Of a stretch of DNA of 64,000 nt, positions 23,601 to 35,690 are shown piece by piece. Numbering within the stretch: position 1 is the first letter of the stretch; each line of letters opens with the position of its first letter. The position numbers were made by a program, and so were the translations under genes. Source of the DNA: Thinopyrum elongatum (Eukaryota > Streptophyta > Magnoliopsida > Poales > Poaceae); the NCBI GenBank assembly GCA_011799875.1, contig CM022298.1, positions 55,209,792 through 55,273,791 of the forward strand, written 5' to 3'. The notes below the pieces were generated by a model. It saw only the letters and a list, made by a program, of their open reading frames with translations. It made no database searches and was not told where the DNA came from.

Positions 23601-24530
23601 GTATCACTACGATCGAGATTCAATAAACCATTTACATTGGGTGTATGACCATAGAAGGTTTTATTCATGTAAACAGAACAACAATTATTCTCTAACTTAA
23701 ATGAATAACCGTACTGCAATAAACATGATCCAATCATATTCATGCTCAACGCAAACTCCAAATAACATTTATTTAGGTTCAACACTAATCCCGAAGGTAG
23801 AGGGAGCATGCGATGGTGATCTTATCAACCTTGGAATCACTTCCAACACACATCGTTACCTCGCCCTTAACTAGTCTCTGTTCATTTTGCAACTCTTGTT
23901 TCGAGTTACTAATCTTAGCAACTGAAACCTGTATCAAATACCCAGGAGCTACTATGAACACTAGTAAGGTACACATCAATAACATGTATATCAAATATAC
24001 CTTTGTTCACTTTGCCATCCTTCTTATCCGCCAAGTATTTGGGGCAGTTCCGCTTTCAGTGACCATTTCCTTTGCAGTAGAAGCACTCAGTTTCAGGCTC
24101 GGGTCCAGCTTTGGGCTTCTTCATTGGAGCGGCAACTTGCTTACCATTCTTCTTGAAGTTCCCTTCCTTTCCCTTGCCCTTTTTTGAAACTAGTGGTCCT
24201 GTTAACCATCAACACTTGATGCTCTTTCTTGATTTCTACCTTCGCCGATTTCAGCATCGCGAAGAGCTCGGGAATCATTTTCGTCATCCCTTGCATATTA
24301 TAGTTCATCACGAAGTTTTAGTAGCTTGGTGATAGTGACTAGAGAACTTTGTCAATCAATATCTTATCTGGAAGATTAACTCCCACTTGATTCAAGCGAT
24401 TGTAGTACCCAGACATTCTGAGCACATGCTCACTGGTTGAGCTATTCTCCTTCATCTTATAGGCAAAGTACTTGTCAGAGGTCTCACACCTCTCGACACG
24501 GGCATGAGTCTGAAATAACAATTTCAGCTC
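20669..24530 (-). pseudogene. Copia gag-pol remnants
   Basis: The fragments lie in several frames. Gag is at 24339-24521. The CCHC knuckle near 24040-24085 (CFYCKGNGH) has its next codon changed to a stop at 24056-24058. Protease-side sequence is at 23785-23994 and pre-integrase at 23378-23809 (YLWHCRFGHIGVKRMKKL). The integrase core is at 22720-23391 (IIHTDVCSPMS, LRSDRGGEYL, GTPQSNGVSERRN). Reverse transcriptase is at 21659-22167 (QMDVKTAFLNGFLKEELYM, LLLYVDDILLIGND), and RNase H is at 20669-20962, where a hAT element interrupts it. Frame changes and stops leave no usable polyprotein. Confidence 0.9.
20959..21531. mobile_element. hAT-like MITE, 573 bp
   Basis: The ends are inverted repeats beginning TCAAGATGGCAA. 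The 8-bp flanks GGCATAGG at 20951-20958 and 21532-21539 are identical. It interrupts the Copia RNase H region. A ~24-bp phrase (GCTGAAATCTGATCATCTTT) is repeated in tandem inside, near 21176-21230. Confidence 0.85.
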
Positions 24531-25338
24531 TTAGAACATCTCATATGCTCCGTGGCGTTCAAAATGTTTTTGAAGTCCCGATTATAAGCCGTAAAGCATG
24601 GTGCACTAAACTATTAAGTAGTCATCATATCGAGCTTGACAAACGTTCATAACGTCTGTATCTGCTCCTGCAATAGTTCTGTCACCTAGCGGTGCACTAA
24701 TTCTTCTGTGCAGCAATGAGGATAATCCTCAGATCACGGACCCAGTCCGCATCATTGCTACTATCATCTTTCAACCTTTTTTACTCTAGGAACATATCAA
24801 AAATAAGGGAGCTACATCGCGAGCTATTGATCTACAACATAGATTTGCAAATACTATCAGGGCTAAGTTCATGATAAATTAAGTTCAATTAATCAAATTA
24901 CTAATGAACTCCCACTTAAATAGACATCCCTCAAGTCATCTAAGTGATACGTGATCCAAATCAACTAACCCATGTCCGATCATCACGTGAGATGGGGTAG
25001 TCATCGATGGTGAACATCTCTATGTTGATCATATCTACTATATGATTCACGTTCGACCTTTCGGTCTCCAGTGTTCCGAGGCCATGTCTGTACATGCTAG
25101 GCTCGTCAAGTTTAACCCAAGTATTCCGCATGTGCAAAACTGTCTTGCACCCGTTGTATATGAACGTAAAGTCTATCACACCCGATCATCACGTGGTGTC
25201 TCAACACGATGAACTGTACCAACGGTGCATACTCAGGGAGAACACTTTTACCTTAAAATTTAGTGAAGGGATCATCTTATAATGCTACCGCCGTACTAAG
25301 CAAAATAAGATGCATAAAAGATAAACATCACATGCAAT
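24531..25338 (-). other. Copia gag 5' region, heavily degraded
   Basis: This is gag and leader sequence of the Copia element without an intact frame. It ends at the hAT insertion. Confidence 0.6.
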
Positions 25339-26207
25339 TAGGGCTGGGCGTTCGGTTTATATGGTTAATATGGTTCGGTTTATTCGGTTTTTTATAATAT
25401 CGGTTTTGAAGAAATGGAAACCGAAACAAGCACACAAAGTTAGAAACCGAACCATATTAACCATAATATATCGGTTCGGTTTCTTCGGTTAACCGAAATA
25501 CATGCACTCGTCAGTGTAAGTGTAATGATTCATGAGCACTGATTTGCATTGTATAGAATGCATAAAATAGTCACAAGAGCTAGCAACCTTAACATCAGGC
25601 AATGCTTTATTCTGTCAAGCAAAAAAGTGAACATAATTAAGTGGAAAAATCACATGAAACGTGCCATGTATTATGTACGGAAGAACACGTGCGATGCCTC
25701 CAAATTGAGCAGCTCATGCACTAAATGATACACTAGTAGTTACTTGCACGACCAAGAGGCATGCATACATACCAGATATACATGGACATTATTAGTTTGA
25801 TTGGGAGATTAGAGACTCAGAGCAGTTGTAAAAGTACATGTGATCTAGCGGCTAGCCGGATGTCCGCCACAAATAACAAGGATTTGCCGATGATTGCTAG
25901 CTCACCGGAGTCAGGCCGGATGTTTAATTGTTCGCCAATGGCTGAAGAGGTCGCCGCCTAATTTACCTTTTGGAGAGACCTCCGCCTGATGGAGTGAACA
26001 TGGTATTTACACAGGGCATCCTACATATCGGTTTGTTCGGTCTATTCGGTTTCTGGGCACTGAAAACCGAACACAAACCAAACACCGAACAGCCTTAAAA
26101 TTTCCCACCGAACCAAAAACCAAACCACCGAATTAACCGACATATCGGTTAATATGGTTCGGTTCGGTTTGGTTTTTTGGTTTTCGGTTTAACCGTGCCC
26201 ACCCCTA
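25339..26207. mobile_element. hAT-like element, 869 bp
   Basis: The left end is TAGGGCTGGGCG; the right end, read on the minus strand, is TAGGGGTGGGCACGG. The flanks CATGCAAT at 25331-25338 and 26208-26215 form a perfect 8-bp duplication. Both subterminal regions are made of many GGTTCGGTTT-type words. No transposase is visible. Confidence 0.88.
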
Positions 26208-26922
26208 CATGCAATCAAAATATGTGACATGATATGGCCATCATCATCTTGTGCTTTTGATCTCCATCTCCAAAGCATCGTCATGATCTCCATCGTCACC
26301 GGCTTGACACCTTGATCTCCATCGTAGCGTCATGGTCGTCTCGCCAACTATTGCTTCTACAACTATCGCTAACGCATAGTGATAAAGTAAAGCAATTACA
26401 TGGCGTTTGCATTTCATACAATAAAGAGACAACCATAAGGCTCCTGCCGGTTGCCGATAACTTACAAAACATGATCATCTCATACAATAACGTTTATCAC
26501 ATCATGTCTTGACCATATCACATCACAACATGCCCTGCAAAAACAAGTTAGACGTCCTCTACTTTGTTGTTGCAAGTTTTATGTGGCTGCTACAGGCTTC
26601 TAGCAAGAACCGTTCTTACTACGCATAAAACCACAATGGAGTTTTGTCAAGTTTGTTGTTTTAACCTTATTCAAGGACCGGCCGCAGTCAAATTCGATTC
26701 AACTAAAGTAGGAGAAACAGACATCCGCCAGCAACCTTTATGCAAAACTAGTTGCATGTCTGTCGGTGGAACCGGTCTCATGTACGTGGACATGTAAGGT
26801 TGGTCCGGGCCGCTTCATCCCACAATACCGCCGAATCAAAATAAGACGTTGGTGGTAAGCAGTATGACTATCACCGCCCAATACTCTTTGTGTTCTACTC
26901 GTGCATATCATCTACGCATAGA
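26208..26922 (-). other. Copia 5' leader
   Basis: This is untranslated leader between the primer-binding site and gag. Short frames here lack recognisable motifs. Confidence 0.55.
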
Positions 26923-26939
26923 CCTGGCTCGGATGCCAC
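26923..26939 (-). promoter_or_regulatory. primer-binding site of the Copia element
   Basis: The minus strand reads TGGCATCCGAGCCAGG immediately inside the 5' LTR, resembling the initiator tRNA-Met site used by this lineage. Confidence 0.8.
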
Positions 26940-28610
26940 TGTTGGGAACGTTGCATGGAAAACAAATATTTTCTACGCACACGCAAGATCTATCCATGGA
27001 GATGCATAGCTACGAGAGGGGGAGAGCATCTTCATACCTTTGAAGATCACAAAGCGGAAGCGTTTATCAACGCAGTTGATGTAGTTGTACACCTTCACGA
27101 TTCGTCCCGATCAAGTACCGAACGTACGGCACCTCCGCGTTCAGCACACGTTCAGCTCGATGACGTCCTCGCCTTGTTGATCCAGCAAGACAGGCGAAGT
27201 AGTAGATGAGTTCCGGCAGCACGACGGTGTGGTGACAGTGTTGGTGAAGAACAATCTCCGCAGGGATTCGCCAAGCACAGCGGAAACTATGACGGAGGAT
27301 AAACTAGAGGGGACGGGGTTGCCGGCACATGGCTTGGTGATTCTTGATGTGTTCCAGGTGCTAGCCCTGCCCCTCTATTTATATGTTGAGCCCTGGGGTC
27401 GTAACTTGGAGAAAGAGCCTCCTCAAAGTCAGTTTTGCCCGTAAGGAAGAGTCCTTCTCAGACTTCCAGGACCAGATGCCACAATCCTTGGCGTCTGGCC
27501 CAGACGCCATGAGCCTCGGCGTCTGGCCCAGGGCCAGGCGCCAAGGTCTCCGGCGTTTGGCCCCCTGGATTCCGCAAAACTCCTTTTGCACCGACCTAAA
27601 GCCCCTTGCGCTTTACCCCTTGGCCGAACCATATCATCCTATATATCAATCTTTACCTCCGAACCATTCCGGAGCTCCTCGTCATGTCCATGATCTCATC
27701 CGGGACTCCGAACAACATTCGGTCACCAACATACATAACTCATATAGTACTATCTCGTCAACGAACGTTAAGCATGCGGACCCTACGGGTTCGAGAACTA
27801 TGTAGACATGACCGAGACACCCCTCCAGTCAATAACCAATAGCGGAACCTGGATGCCCATATTGGCTCCTACATATTCTACGAAGATCTTTATCGGTCGA
27901 ACCTTTATGACAACATACGTAATTCCCTTTGTCCATCGGTATGTTACTTGCCGAGATTCGATCGTCGGTATCTCTATACCTAGTTCAATCTCGTTACCAG
28001 CAAGTCTCTTTACTCGTTCCGTAATACATCATCTCTTAACTAACTCATTAGTAATTTGCTTGCAAGGCTTCTTATGATGTGTATTACCGAGAGGGCCCAG
28101 AGATACCTCTCCGATACACGGAGTGACAAATCCCAATATCGATTCATGCCAACTCAACAGACACCTTTGGAGATACCTGTAGAACATCTTTATGATCACC
28201 CAGGTACGTTGTGACGTTTGATAGTACACAAAGTATTCCTCCGGTATCCGGGAGTTGCATGATCTCATGGTCAAAGGAACATGTATTTGACATTAAGAAG
28301 GCAGTAGCAATAAACTGAACGATCATATGCTAAGCTAACGGATGGGTCTTGTCCATCACATCATTCTCCTAATGATGTGATCCCGTTACCAAATGACAAC
28401 TCATGTCTATGGTTAGGAAACCTTAACCATCTTTGATCAATGAGCTAGTCTAGTAGAGGCTCACTAGGGACACGGTATTTGTTTATGTATCCACACATGT
28501 ATTTAAGTTTCCGGTCAATACAATTCTAGCATGAATAATAAACCTTTATCATGATTTAGGAAATATAATAATAACCATTTTATTGTTGCCTCTAGGGCAT
28601 ATTTCCATCA
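26940..28610 (-). repeat. 5' LTR of the Copia element
   Basis: At 1671 bp it is the partner of 18648-20319, with the same ends (TGATGGAAATATGCCC and CGTTCCCAACA on the minus strand). Confidence 0.92.
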
Positions 28611-28615
28611 AGTTA

Positions 28616-29799
28616 AACCATCTCTCTTTTTCCTTTTTATTTTCTCTCACCCACCTAGGCCTTGGCTTATAGATCGGAACACCACGAGGAAGATTGCTGT
28701 GGCGTTGGAACCCAATTGATGAAGCTTGGATGCTGGAGGCGGCAAGAAGATCGGGAATTGGGGGTGCAAAGTGGAAAAATGAAGATGATTGGTGAGGCAG
28801 CAGAAAGAAGTGGATCATGGAGCCCATGGTACAGATGATGAGCCCAAGTTTTGAAATGCGAGAAAACATCAATTGGACAGCACAGGCGGCTAGAGGACGG
28901 CAGTTGGAGAAAAGAAGTGGCGTATAGAAAGTCATGAGGGTTTTTCCGTCTAAAATATTGGCTACACTCTGGACACAACTGCTGCCCACATGTAAGTGTA
29001 GGAGGGGTGAGTGAACTCACCACCAATTCAAACTTTTAGAAGTAGGAAAGAATCTGTTTCTGTGAGAGAACGGTGTGTAGTCACAAGTAACAAGACATGG
29101 TTATCAAGTTTGGAACTGCTCCGCGTAAGATAACTATTGTCCGATACTGTTATGCAAAGAAGCAATCTAACGGCCCTCATTTCCTCCATATTGCGTTGTA
29201 TGGCTCGACTATTGTATGAAAATCGTATGAATTATGCCGCGCGTATAGCATGATTCTATCAATATTGAGAGATGGCAAGAGTAGGTGGTAGGTCCTGTTG
29301 TGCATACACCATTAATGTGCCTAGGCTATTTTACTACTCAGATTGATTTGTTATTTCCATGAAATTAAATCTCCTGTGAAATTGCTGCTATAGCTCTGGC
29401 ATAACTGGTGGGGAGCCCCCATGTGACTCTAAGGCCACTGACGCTAAATGCTCCAAAAAACCCGTTACACGGCCCAAATTTCAGCAATAACCTATGAAAA
29501 TTCTCTCCCCAAATGGAAAAGTTCCCACTATAGCTGTGTTTGCCCGCTGTAGCGGCCTCTAGATAGGGAGAGAAGACGTCGCGAAATTATTTCTCCTGTG
29601 ATTAAAACTTTGGTTATTTCTGATGGAACAAGCAAATATTTAAGAAATGATTATGATATGTACTCAATATTCAGGTTTTTCTACAGAAACTAACATTGTA
29701 GCTGTTATTTTGCTAGTGGGGTCGCATCTGCCTGACGCCAACAATATTGCCTTTGGAGGGATCCCTAACCCCTCTTTGACAGACCGCCACACGAATGAC
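28616..29799. other. intergenic between Copia and CACTA elements
   Basis: I see no gene. Minus-strand frames at 28549-29026 overlap the LTR edge and carry no recognisable motif. The sequence may be old degraded repeat. Confidence 0.45.
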
Positions 29800-29815
29800 G
29801 GACACTAGTAGAAAA

Positions 29816-30095
29816 CAGGGCTTTGGTCCAGGCCTGGCCAGCCCATTACTCCCAGTTCAGTGACGAACCGGGACCCATGGGGGCATACGTCCCGGTTCGT
29901 GCGCCCAAGGGGCCGGCCGGGCCTCGTGGGGCATTGGTCCCGGTTCGTCTGGACCCTTTGGTCCCGGTTCCAGACACGAACCGGGACCAATGGGCCTCGC
30001 TCCTGGCCCACATCCATTGGTCCCGGTTCATGGCTGGAACCGGGACCAAAGGAGGTCCTTTAGTCCCGGTTCCAGCCACCAACCGGGACCAATGA
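29816..30095. repeat. CACTA left subterminal repeats
   Basis: GTCCCGGTTCGTG, GTCCCGGTTCCAG and their complements alternate in direct and inverted copies, the usual transposase-binding arrangement near CACTA ends. Confidence 0.85.
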
Positions 30096-30100
30096 GGTGC

Positions 30101-30109
30101 CTATATATA
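30101..30109 (+). promoter_or_regulatory. TATA box of the CACTA transposase transcript
   Basis: CTATATATA lies just after the left subterminal repeats and before a C/T-rich leader. A leader intron probably runs from the donor at 30377 to the acceptor at 30488. Confidence 0.6.
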
Positions 30110-30492
30110 CCCCCTCGCCCGCAAGCAGAGCACTCCATTTCTCTGTTTTTTCTGGCCGGCTAGGGGAGGGCTTTGTGGTGCTCTAGCTCACCTCCTATGC
30201 ACATGAGGTGTTCGATGAAATGCCCGAGCCACATTACTTAAGCTTTCTTCTCTCCAAGCTCGACCTCCAAGCTTCATTTTCCTCAAGATTTGTCTAGGTT
30301 TAGCGGTCCGTCACGTCCCGCCCCTGTCTTCACCGCCGTCGATCGCCCGCGCCGATCTCATCGCCGGCACCACCGTGGTGAGCCTCTTGTTCTTATCTTC
30401 TTTCTAAAAGAGAAAAATTCTTACTTGTATGATTTAGATAGATACTTGTATAATTTTCTTACTTTTATTATTGTTTGTTATTATATAGTGCG

Positions 30493-30938
30493 ATGGTTTT
30501 GGTATCCGCCCCCGTCGGCCCTCGTCCTGTCTATGATTCGGATGTGGTATATATTATATTTTATAACTATTTGGTTCATTTATTGTTTATGACAATTATG
30601 CCGACCAACGTGACATAGATTTTTTTATCTAGGAGGTATGTGAACCGGAAATTCCAACCGACCCTATTGTCGAGAGGTTAAATTTAGTTGAAGAAGAAAA
30701 CAATTACTTGAAGGAAAAATTGAAAAAAATTGAGGAGGAGAAGATGATATTGGAGTTGCATGTTGCAGATGTCGTCGATGATCACAAGATCAATATGGAT
30801 GCAATGCGCTTCAAGATTAGAAAGTATAGAAAATATGCCATTCATACCGAGGCTTGGTATCATTATGCCATTGGATCAATTGTTACCTTGGTTGCGATTA
30901 TGATCGCATTTGTTGTTGCATTGAAATGTTTTACATAG
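30493..30938 (+). CDS. CACTA accessory protein, coiled coil plus membrane segment
   Basis: Two exons are visible, 30493-30546 and 30633-30938 (GT donor at 30547, AG acceptor at 30631-30632, phase 0), giving about 119 residues. The N-terminus is MVLVSAPVGPRPVYDSDV. A charged heptad-like coiled coil follows (VERLNLVEEENNYLKEKLKK, then KKIEEEKMILELHVADVVDD), then a basic stretch (RFKIRKYRKYA) and one hydrophobic segment near the C-terminus (IGSIVTLVAIMIAFVVALK). The start was chosen because it joins in frame and follows the leader intron. From memory, related unnamed proteins are annotated in wheat genomes beside CACTA transposases. Function is unknown; membrane or nuclear-envelope anchoring is only inference. 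Confidence 0.65.
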
Positions 30939-31110
30939 TTTCAATGTATGGTTTAATTAGATGCTCTGGAGAGCTATATGTTGTTCAATGAGAACTATGT
31001 ATGTACTTTGGTTTTAATGTGATGATGAACTTCTATTAATTTGGTCACTTATCTATTCATGATGTTCTGTAATGGTTTTTGACACACTTAATTATATATA
31101 ATGCACGCAG

Positions 31111-34100
31111 ATGAACCGGCAATGGATGTACAGTGACAGACGCACCTCCGAGTACATTAAGGGCGTGCATAATTTTCTCGAAGTGGCTGAGGCAAACAAG
31201 CAGAATGGTTTTATGTGTTGTCCATGCCCTATATGTGGGAATACGAAGTCTTACTATGACCGGAAAATCCTTCACACCCACCAGCTTTATAAGGGTTTCA
31301 TGCCACACTATAATGTTTGGACCAAGCACGGAGAAAGAGGGGTTATGATGGAAGACAACGAAGAAGAAGAGGATGATGACAACTATGTGCCCCCTGAATA
31401 CAGTGATGCTGCAACGGGGGAAGCTGAAGATCAAGAGGAACCAGACGATGTGCCCGATGATGATCTCCGCCGGGTCATTGTTGATGCAAAGAGACAGTGC
31501 GAAAGTGAAAAGGAGAAGCTGAAGTTCAATCGCATATTGGAGGATCACCAAAAAGGGTTGTACCCCAATTGCGAAGATGGCAACACAAAGATCGGTACCG
31601 TACTGGAATTGCTGCAGTGGAAGGCAGAGAATGCTGTTCCTGACAAAGGATTTGAGAAGCTACTGAAAATATTGAAGAAGAAGCTTCCAAAGGATAACGA
31701 ATTGCCCGACAGTACGTACGCAGCAAAGAAGGTCGTATGCCCTCTAGGATTGGAGGTGCAGAAGATACATGCATGCCCTAATGACTGCATCCTGTACCGC
31801 GGTGCGTACGAGGATTTGAACGCATGCCCGGTATGCGGTGCATTGCGGTATAAGATCAGACGAGATGACCCTGGTGATGTTGACGGCGAGCCCCCCAGGA
31901 AGAGGGCTCCTGCAAAGGTGATGTGGTATGCTCCTATAATACCACGGTTGAAACGTCTGTTCAGAAACAAAGAGCATGCCAAGTTGATGCGATGGCACAA
32001 AGAGGACCGTAAGAAAGACGGGAAGTTGAGAGCACCCGCTGACGGGTCGCAGTGGAGAAAAATCGAGAGAAAGTACTGGGAGGAGTTTGCAGGTGACGCA
32101 AGGAACATATGGTTTGGTTTAAGCGCGGAGGGCATTAATCCTTTTGGGGAGCAGAGCAGCAATCACAGCACCTGGCCTGTGACTCTATGTATGTGTAACC
32201 TTCCTCCTTGGCTGTGCATGAAGCGGAAGTTCATTATGATGCCAGTACTCATCCAAGGCCCTAAGCAACCCGGCAACGACATTGATGTGTACCTAAGGCC
32301 ATTAGTTGAAGAACTTTTACAGCTGTGGAATGGAAACGGTGTACGTGTGTGGGATGAGCACAGACAGGAGGAATTTGACCTGAATGCGTTGCTGTTTGTA
32401 ACCATCAATGATTGGCCTGCTCTCAGTAACCTTTCAGGACAGACAAACAAGGGATACCACGCATGCACACACTGTTTAGCTGACACCGAAAGTATATACC
32501 TGGACAAATGCAGGAAGAATGTGTACCTGGGGCATCGTCGATTTCTTTCGACCAACCATCAATGCCGAAAGAAAGGCAAGCATTTCAAAGGCGAGGCAGA
32601 TCACCGGAAGAAGCCCACCATGTGTACCGGTGATCACATAGTTGCTATGGTCAATGATTTACACGTAATCTTTTGAAAGGGTCCCGGTGGACTATCTGTT
32701 CCGAATGACGCTGAGGGACGCGCACCCATGTGGAAGAAGAAATCTATATTTTGGGACCTACCCTACTGGAAAGACCTAGAGGTCCGCTCTTCAATCGACA
32801 TGATGCACGTGACAAAGAACCTTTGCGTGAACCTGCTACGCTTCTTGGGCGTGTATGGGAAGACAAAAGATACACCGGAGGCACGGGAGGACCTGCAACG
32901 TTTGCACAAAAAAGACGGCATGCCCCCAAAGCAGTATGAAGGTCCTGCCAGCTACGCTCTTACCAAAGAAGAGAAGGAAATCTTCTTTGAATGCCTGCTC
33001 AGTATGAAGGTCCCGTCTGGCTTCTCGTCCAATATAAAGGGAATAATAAATATCCCAGAGAAAAAGTTCCAGAACCTAAAGTCTCATGACTGCCACGTGA
33101 TTATGACGCAACTGCTTCTGGTTGCATTGAGGGGGCTTCTACAGGAAAACGTTCGATTAGCCATTGTGAAGCTATGTGCATTCCTCAATGCAATCTCTCA
33201 GAAGGTGATCGATCCACAAATCCTACCAAGGCTAAGGAGTGATGTGGCGCAATGTCTTGTCAGTTTCGAGCTGGTGTTCCCACCATCCTTCTTCAATATC
33301 ATGACGCACGTCCTAGTTCATCTAGTCGACGAGATTGTCATTCTGGGCCCTGTATTTCTACACAATATGTTCCCCTTTGAGAGGTTCATGGGAGTCCTAA
33401 AGAAATATGTCCGTAACCGCGCTAGGCCAGAAGGAAGCATCTCCATGGGCCATCAAACAGAGGATGTCATTGGGCTTTGTGTTGACTTCATTCCTGGCCT
33501 TAAGAAGATTGGCCTCCCTCAATCGCGGTATGAGGGGAGACTGACTGGAAAAGGCACGCTAGGAGGGGACTCAATAATATGTAGGGACGGGCATTCTTGG
33601 TCTCAAGCACACTACACAGTTCTACAGAACTCTACCTTGGTGACCCCGTATGTCGATGAACACAAGAACATTCTGCGCTCCAAACACCCGGAGCAGTGTG
33701 ACGACTGGATTACATGTGAACACATCAGGACTTTCGGCAGTTGGTTGGAAACACGTCTCACAGGTGACAACACTATTTCTGATGAGCTGTACTCATTGTC
33801 CAGGGGACCATCTTCGACTGTATTGACTTACAAAGGATACGAGATAAATGGGAATATATTTTACACGATCGCCCAAGATCAAAAGAGCACCAACCAAAAC
33901 AGCGGTGTCCGCTTTGATGCAGCAACCAAGAGGGGAAAGGACACATATTATGGTAACATAGTAGACATATGGGAACTTGACTATGGACATGATTTTAAGG
34001 TCCCTTTGTTTAAGTGCAAATGGGTCAATATGTCAGGAGGCGGGGTATAGGTAGACCCACAGTACGGAATGACAACAGTGGATCTGAACAATCTTGGGTA

Positions 34101-34413
34101 CATAGACGAACCATTCGTCCTAGCCAATGATGTGGCGCAGGTTCTCTATGTGAAGGACATGTCTACCAAACCGAGAAAAAGAAAAGATAAGGAAGCGAAT
34201 ACATCATACGATGAGCCAAGGCGCCACATAGTTCTTTCAGGAAAAAGAGACATCGTGGGATTGGAGGGCAAGACAGACATGTCTGAAGATTATGAAAAGT
34301 TTCATGACATTCCTCCCTTCAAAGTCAAGGCTGACCCAAGCACCCTGTTAAGCGATGAAGAATATCCATGGTTACGGCGCAATAAGCAAAGGACACAAGC
34401 GAAGAAAAAGTGA
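31111..34413 (+). pseudogene. TNPD-like CACTA transposase, two stop codons
   Basis: One frame runs the whole length, about 1100 codons, after a TGCACGCAG acceptor. The N-terminus has the transposase-associated zinc-binding region (QWMYSDRR, FMCCPCPICGN). The tnp2-type core includes VCPLGLEVQKIHACPNDC, CPVCGALRYK and NDWPALSNLSGQTNKGYHAC. The later part has DUF4218-like (VLVHLVDEIVILGPVFLHN, FERFMGVLKKYVRNRARPEG) and DUF4216-like (GVRFDAATKRGKDTYYGNI) regions, and the tail is basic. In-frame stops are TGA at 32674-32676 and TAG at 34048-34050; no frameshift was noticed. Both are single-base changes, so inactivation looks recent. Confidence 0.85.
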
Positions 34414-34439
34414 AGACTTTCTCTCCACAACTATTATGA

Positions 34440-35690
34440 TGATGCCTTTGATCTAGAATATCACTGCAGTTTCATGTGAAGAAATGAAATGCCTTTTGTA
34501 TCAGACAAGTTTCCGTATGAAACCCTGATACTTTGAAAGAGATTGTCCGTTTTGTACACGAAGTGCATCTAGTTTTTGCCGTAACCCTCTCAACTTTTTA
34601 GCACATGCTATGTGGGTGAAATGATGGTACCATGCCAACTTTCAACCTTTTCAGAGTTCATTTGAAGTGCTTTTCAATTTCAGGGTCATATAGCTCAAAA
34701 AAAATCAGTAAATGCATGAAATATAACTAATGAAGTCAGAAAGGGTTGAAAATTGATGATGTGGCTTTTGAACACACAAAAAGTCTGGAGTTCAAATAAG
34801 TTCAAAAAAATGAAATCCCTTTGTAACAGACGAGTTTCCGTATGAAACCCTGATACTTCGAAAGAGATTGTCCGTTTTGTACACGAAGTGCATCCAGCTT
34901 TTGCCGTAACCCTCTAAAGTTTTTAGCACATGCTATGTGGGTGAAATGATGATACCATGCCAACTTTCAACCTTTTCAGAGTTCATTTGTAGTGCTTTTC
35001 AATTTCAGGGTCATATAGCGCAAAAAAATCAGTAAATGCATGAAAAATAACAAATGAAGTCAGAAAGGGTTGAAAATTGATGATGTGGCTTTGAATGGTG
35101 CATTTTGAACACACAAAAAGTCTGGAGTTCAAATAAGTTCAAAAAAATGAAATCCCTTTGTAACAGATGAGTTTTCGTTCGAAACCCTGATACTTCGAAA
35201 GAGATGCCCGTTTTGTACGAAGTGCATCCAGTTTTTGCCATAACCCTCTCAACTTTTTAGCACATGCTGTGGGTGAAATAATGATACCATGCCAACTTTC
35301 AACCTTTTCAGAGTTCATTGTATGCTTTTTAATTTCAGGGTCATATAGCGCAAAAAAATCAGTAAATGCATGAGAAATAACAAATGAAGTCAGAAAGGGT
35401 TGAAAATTGATGATGTGGCTTGAATGGTGCATTTTGAACACACAAAAAGTTGGAGTTCAAATAAGTCAAAAAAATGAAATCCCTTTGTAACAGACGAGTT
35501 TTCGTTCGAAAACCTGATACTTCGAAAGAGATTGCCCGTTTTGTACACGAAGTGCATCCAGTTTTTACCGTAACCCTCTCAACTTTTTAGCACATGCTAT
35601 GTGTGGTGAAATGATGATACCATGCCAACTTTCAACCTTTTCATAGTTCATTTTAGTGCTTTCAATTTCAGGGTATTAGCGCAAAAAGAA
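34440..35690. repeat. ~325-340 bp tandem array, four units
   Basis: AGTTTCCG/AGTTTTCG anchors occur near 34508, 34833, 35170 and 35497. Each unit contains CTCAACTTTTTAGCACATGC and GAAGTCAGAAAGGGTTGAAA. It lies between the two large CACTA genes. The copy after the gap has only three units. Confidence 0.85.

Larger units (their letters stand above)
18648..28610 (-). mobile_element. Angela/BARE-like Copia retrotransposon, decayed
   Basis: A complete LTR retrotransposon lies on the minus strand. The 3' LTR is 18648-20319, the internal region 20320-26939 and the 5' LTR 26940-28610. The flanking 5-mers are AGTCA (18643-18647) and AGTTA (28611-28615), a target duplication with one difference. Subtracting two hAT insertions and their duplications leaves about 8.5 kb, the usual size of Angela/BARE/WIS elements. 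The coding region is broken throughout. Gene order on the minus strand is gag, protease, integrase, reverse transcriptase, RNase H, as in Copia elements. Confidence 0.9.

Noticed and set aside
28549..29026. Two minus-strand ORFs of 119-146 codons
   Set aside because: They overlap the Copia LTR edge, disagree in frame and contain no recognisable domain.
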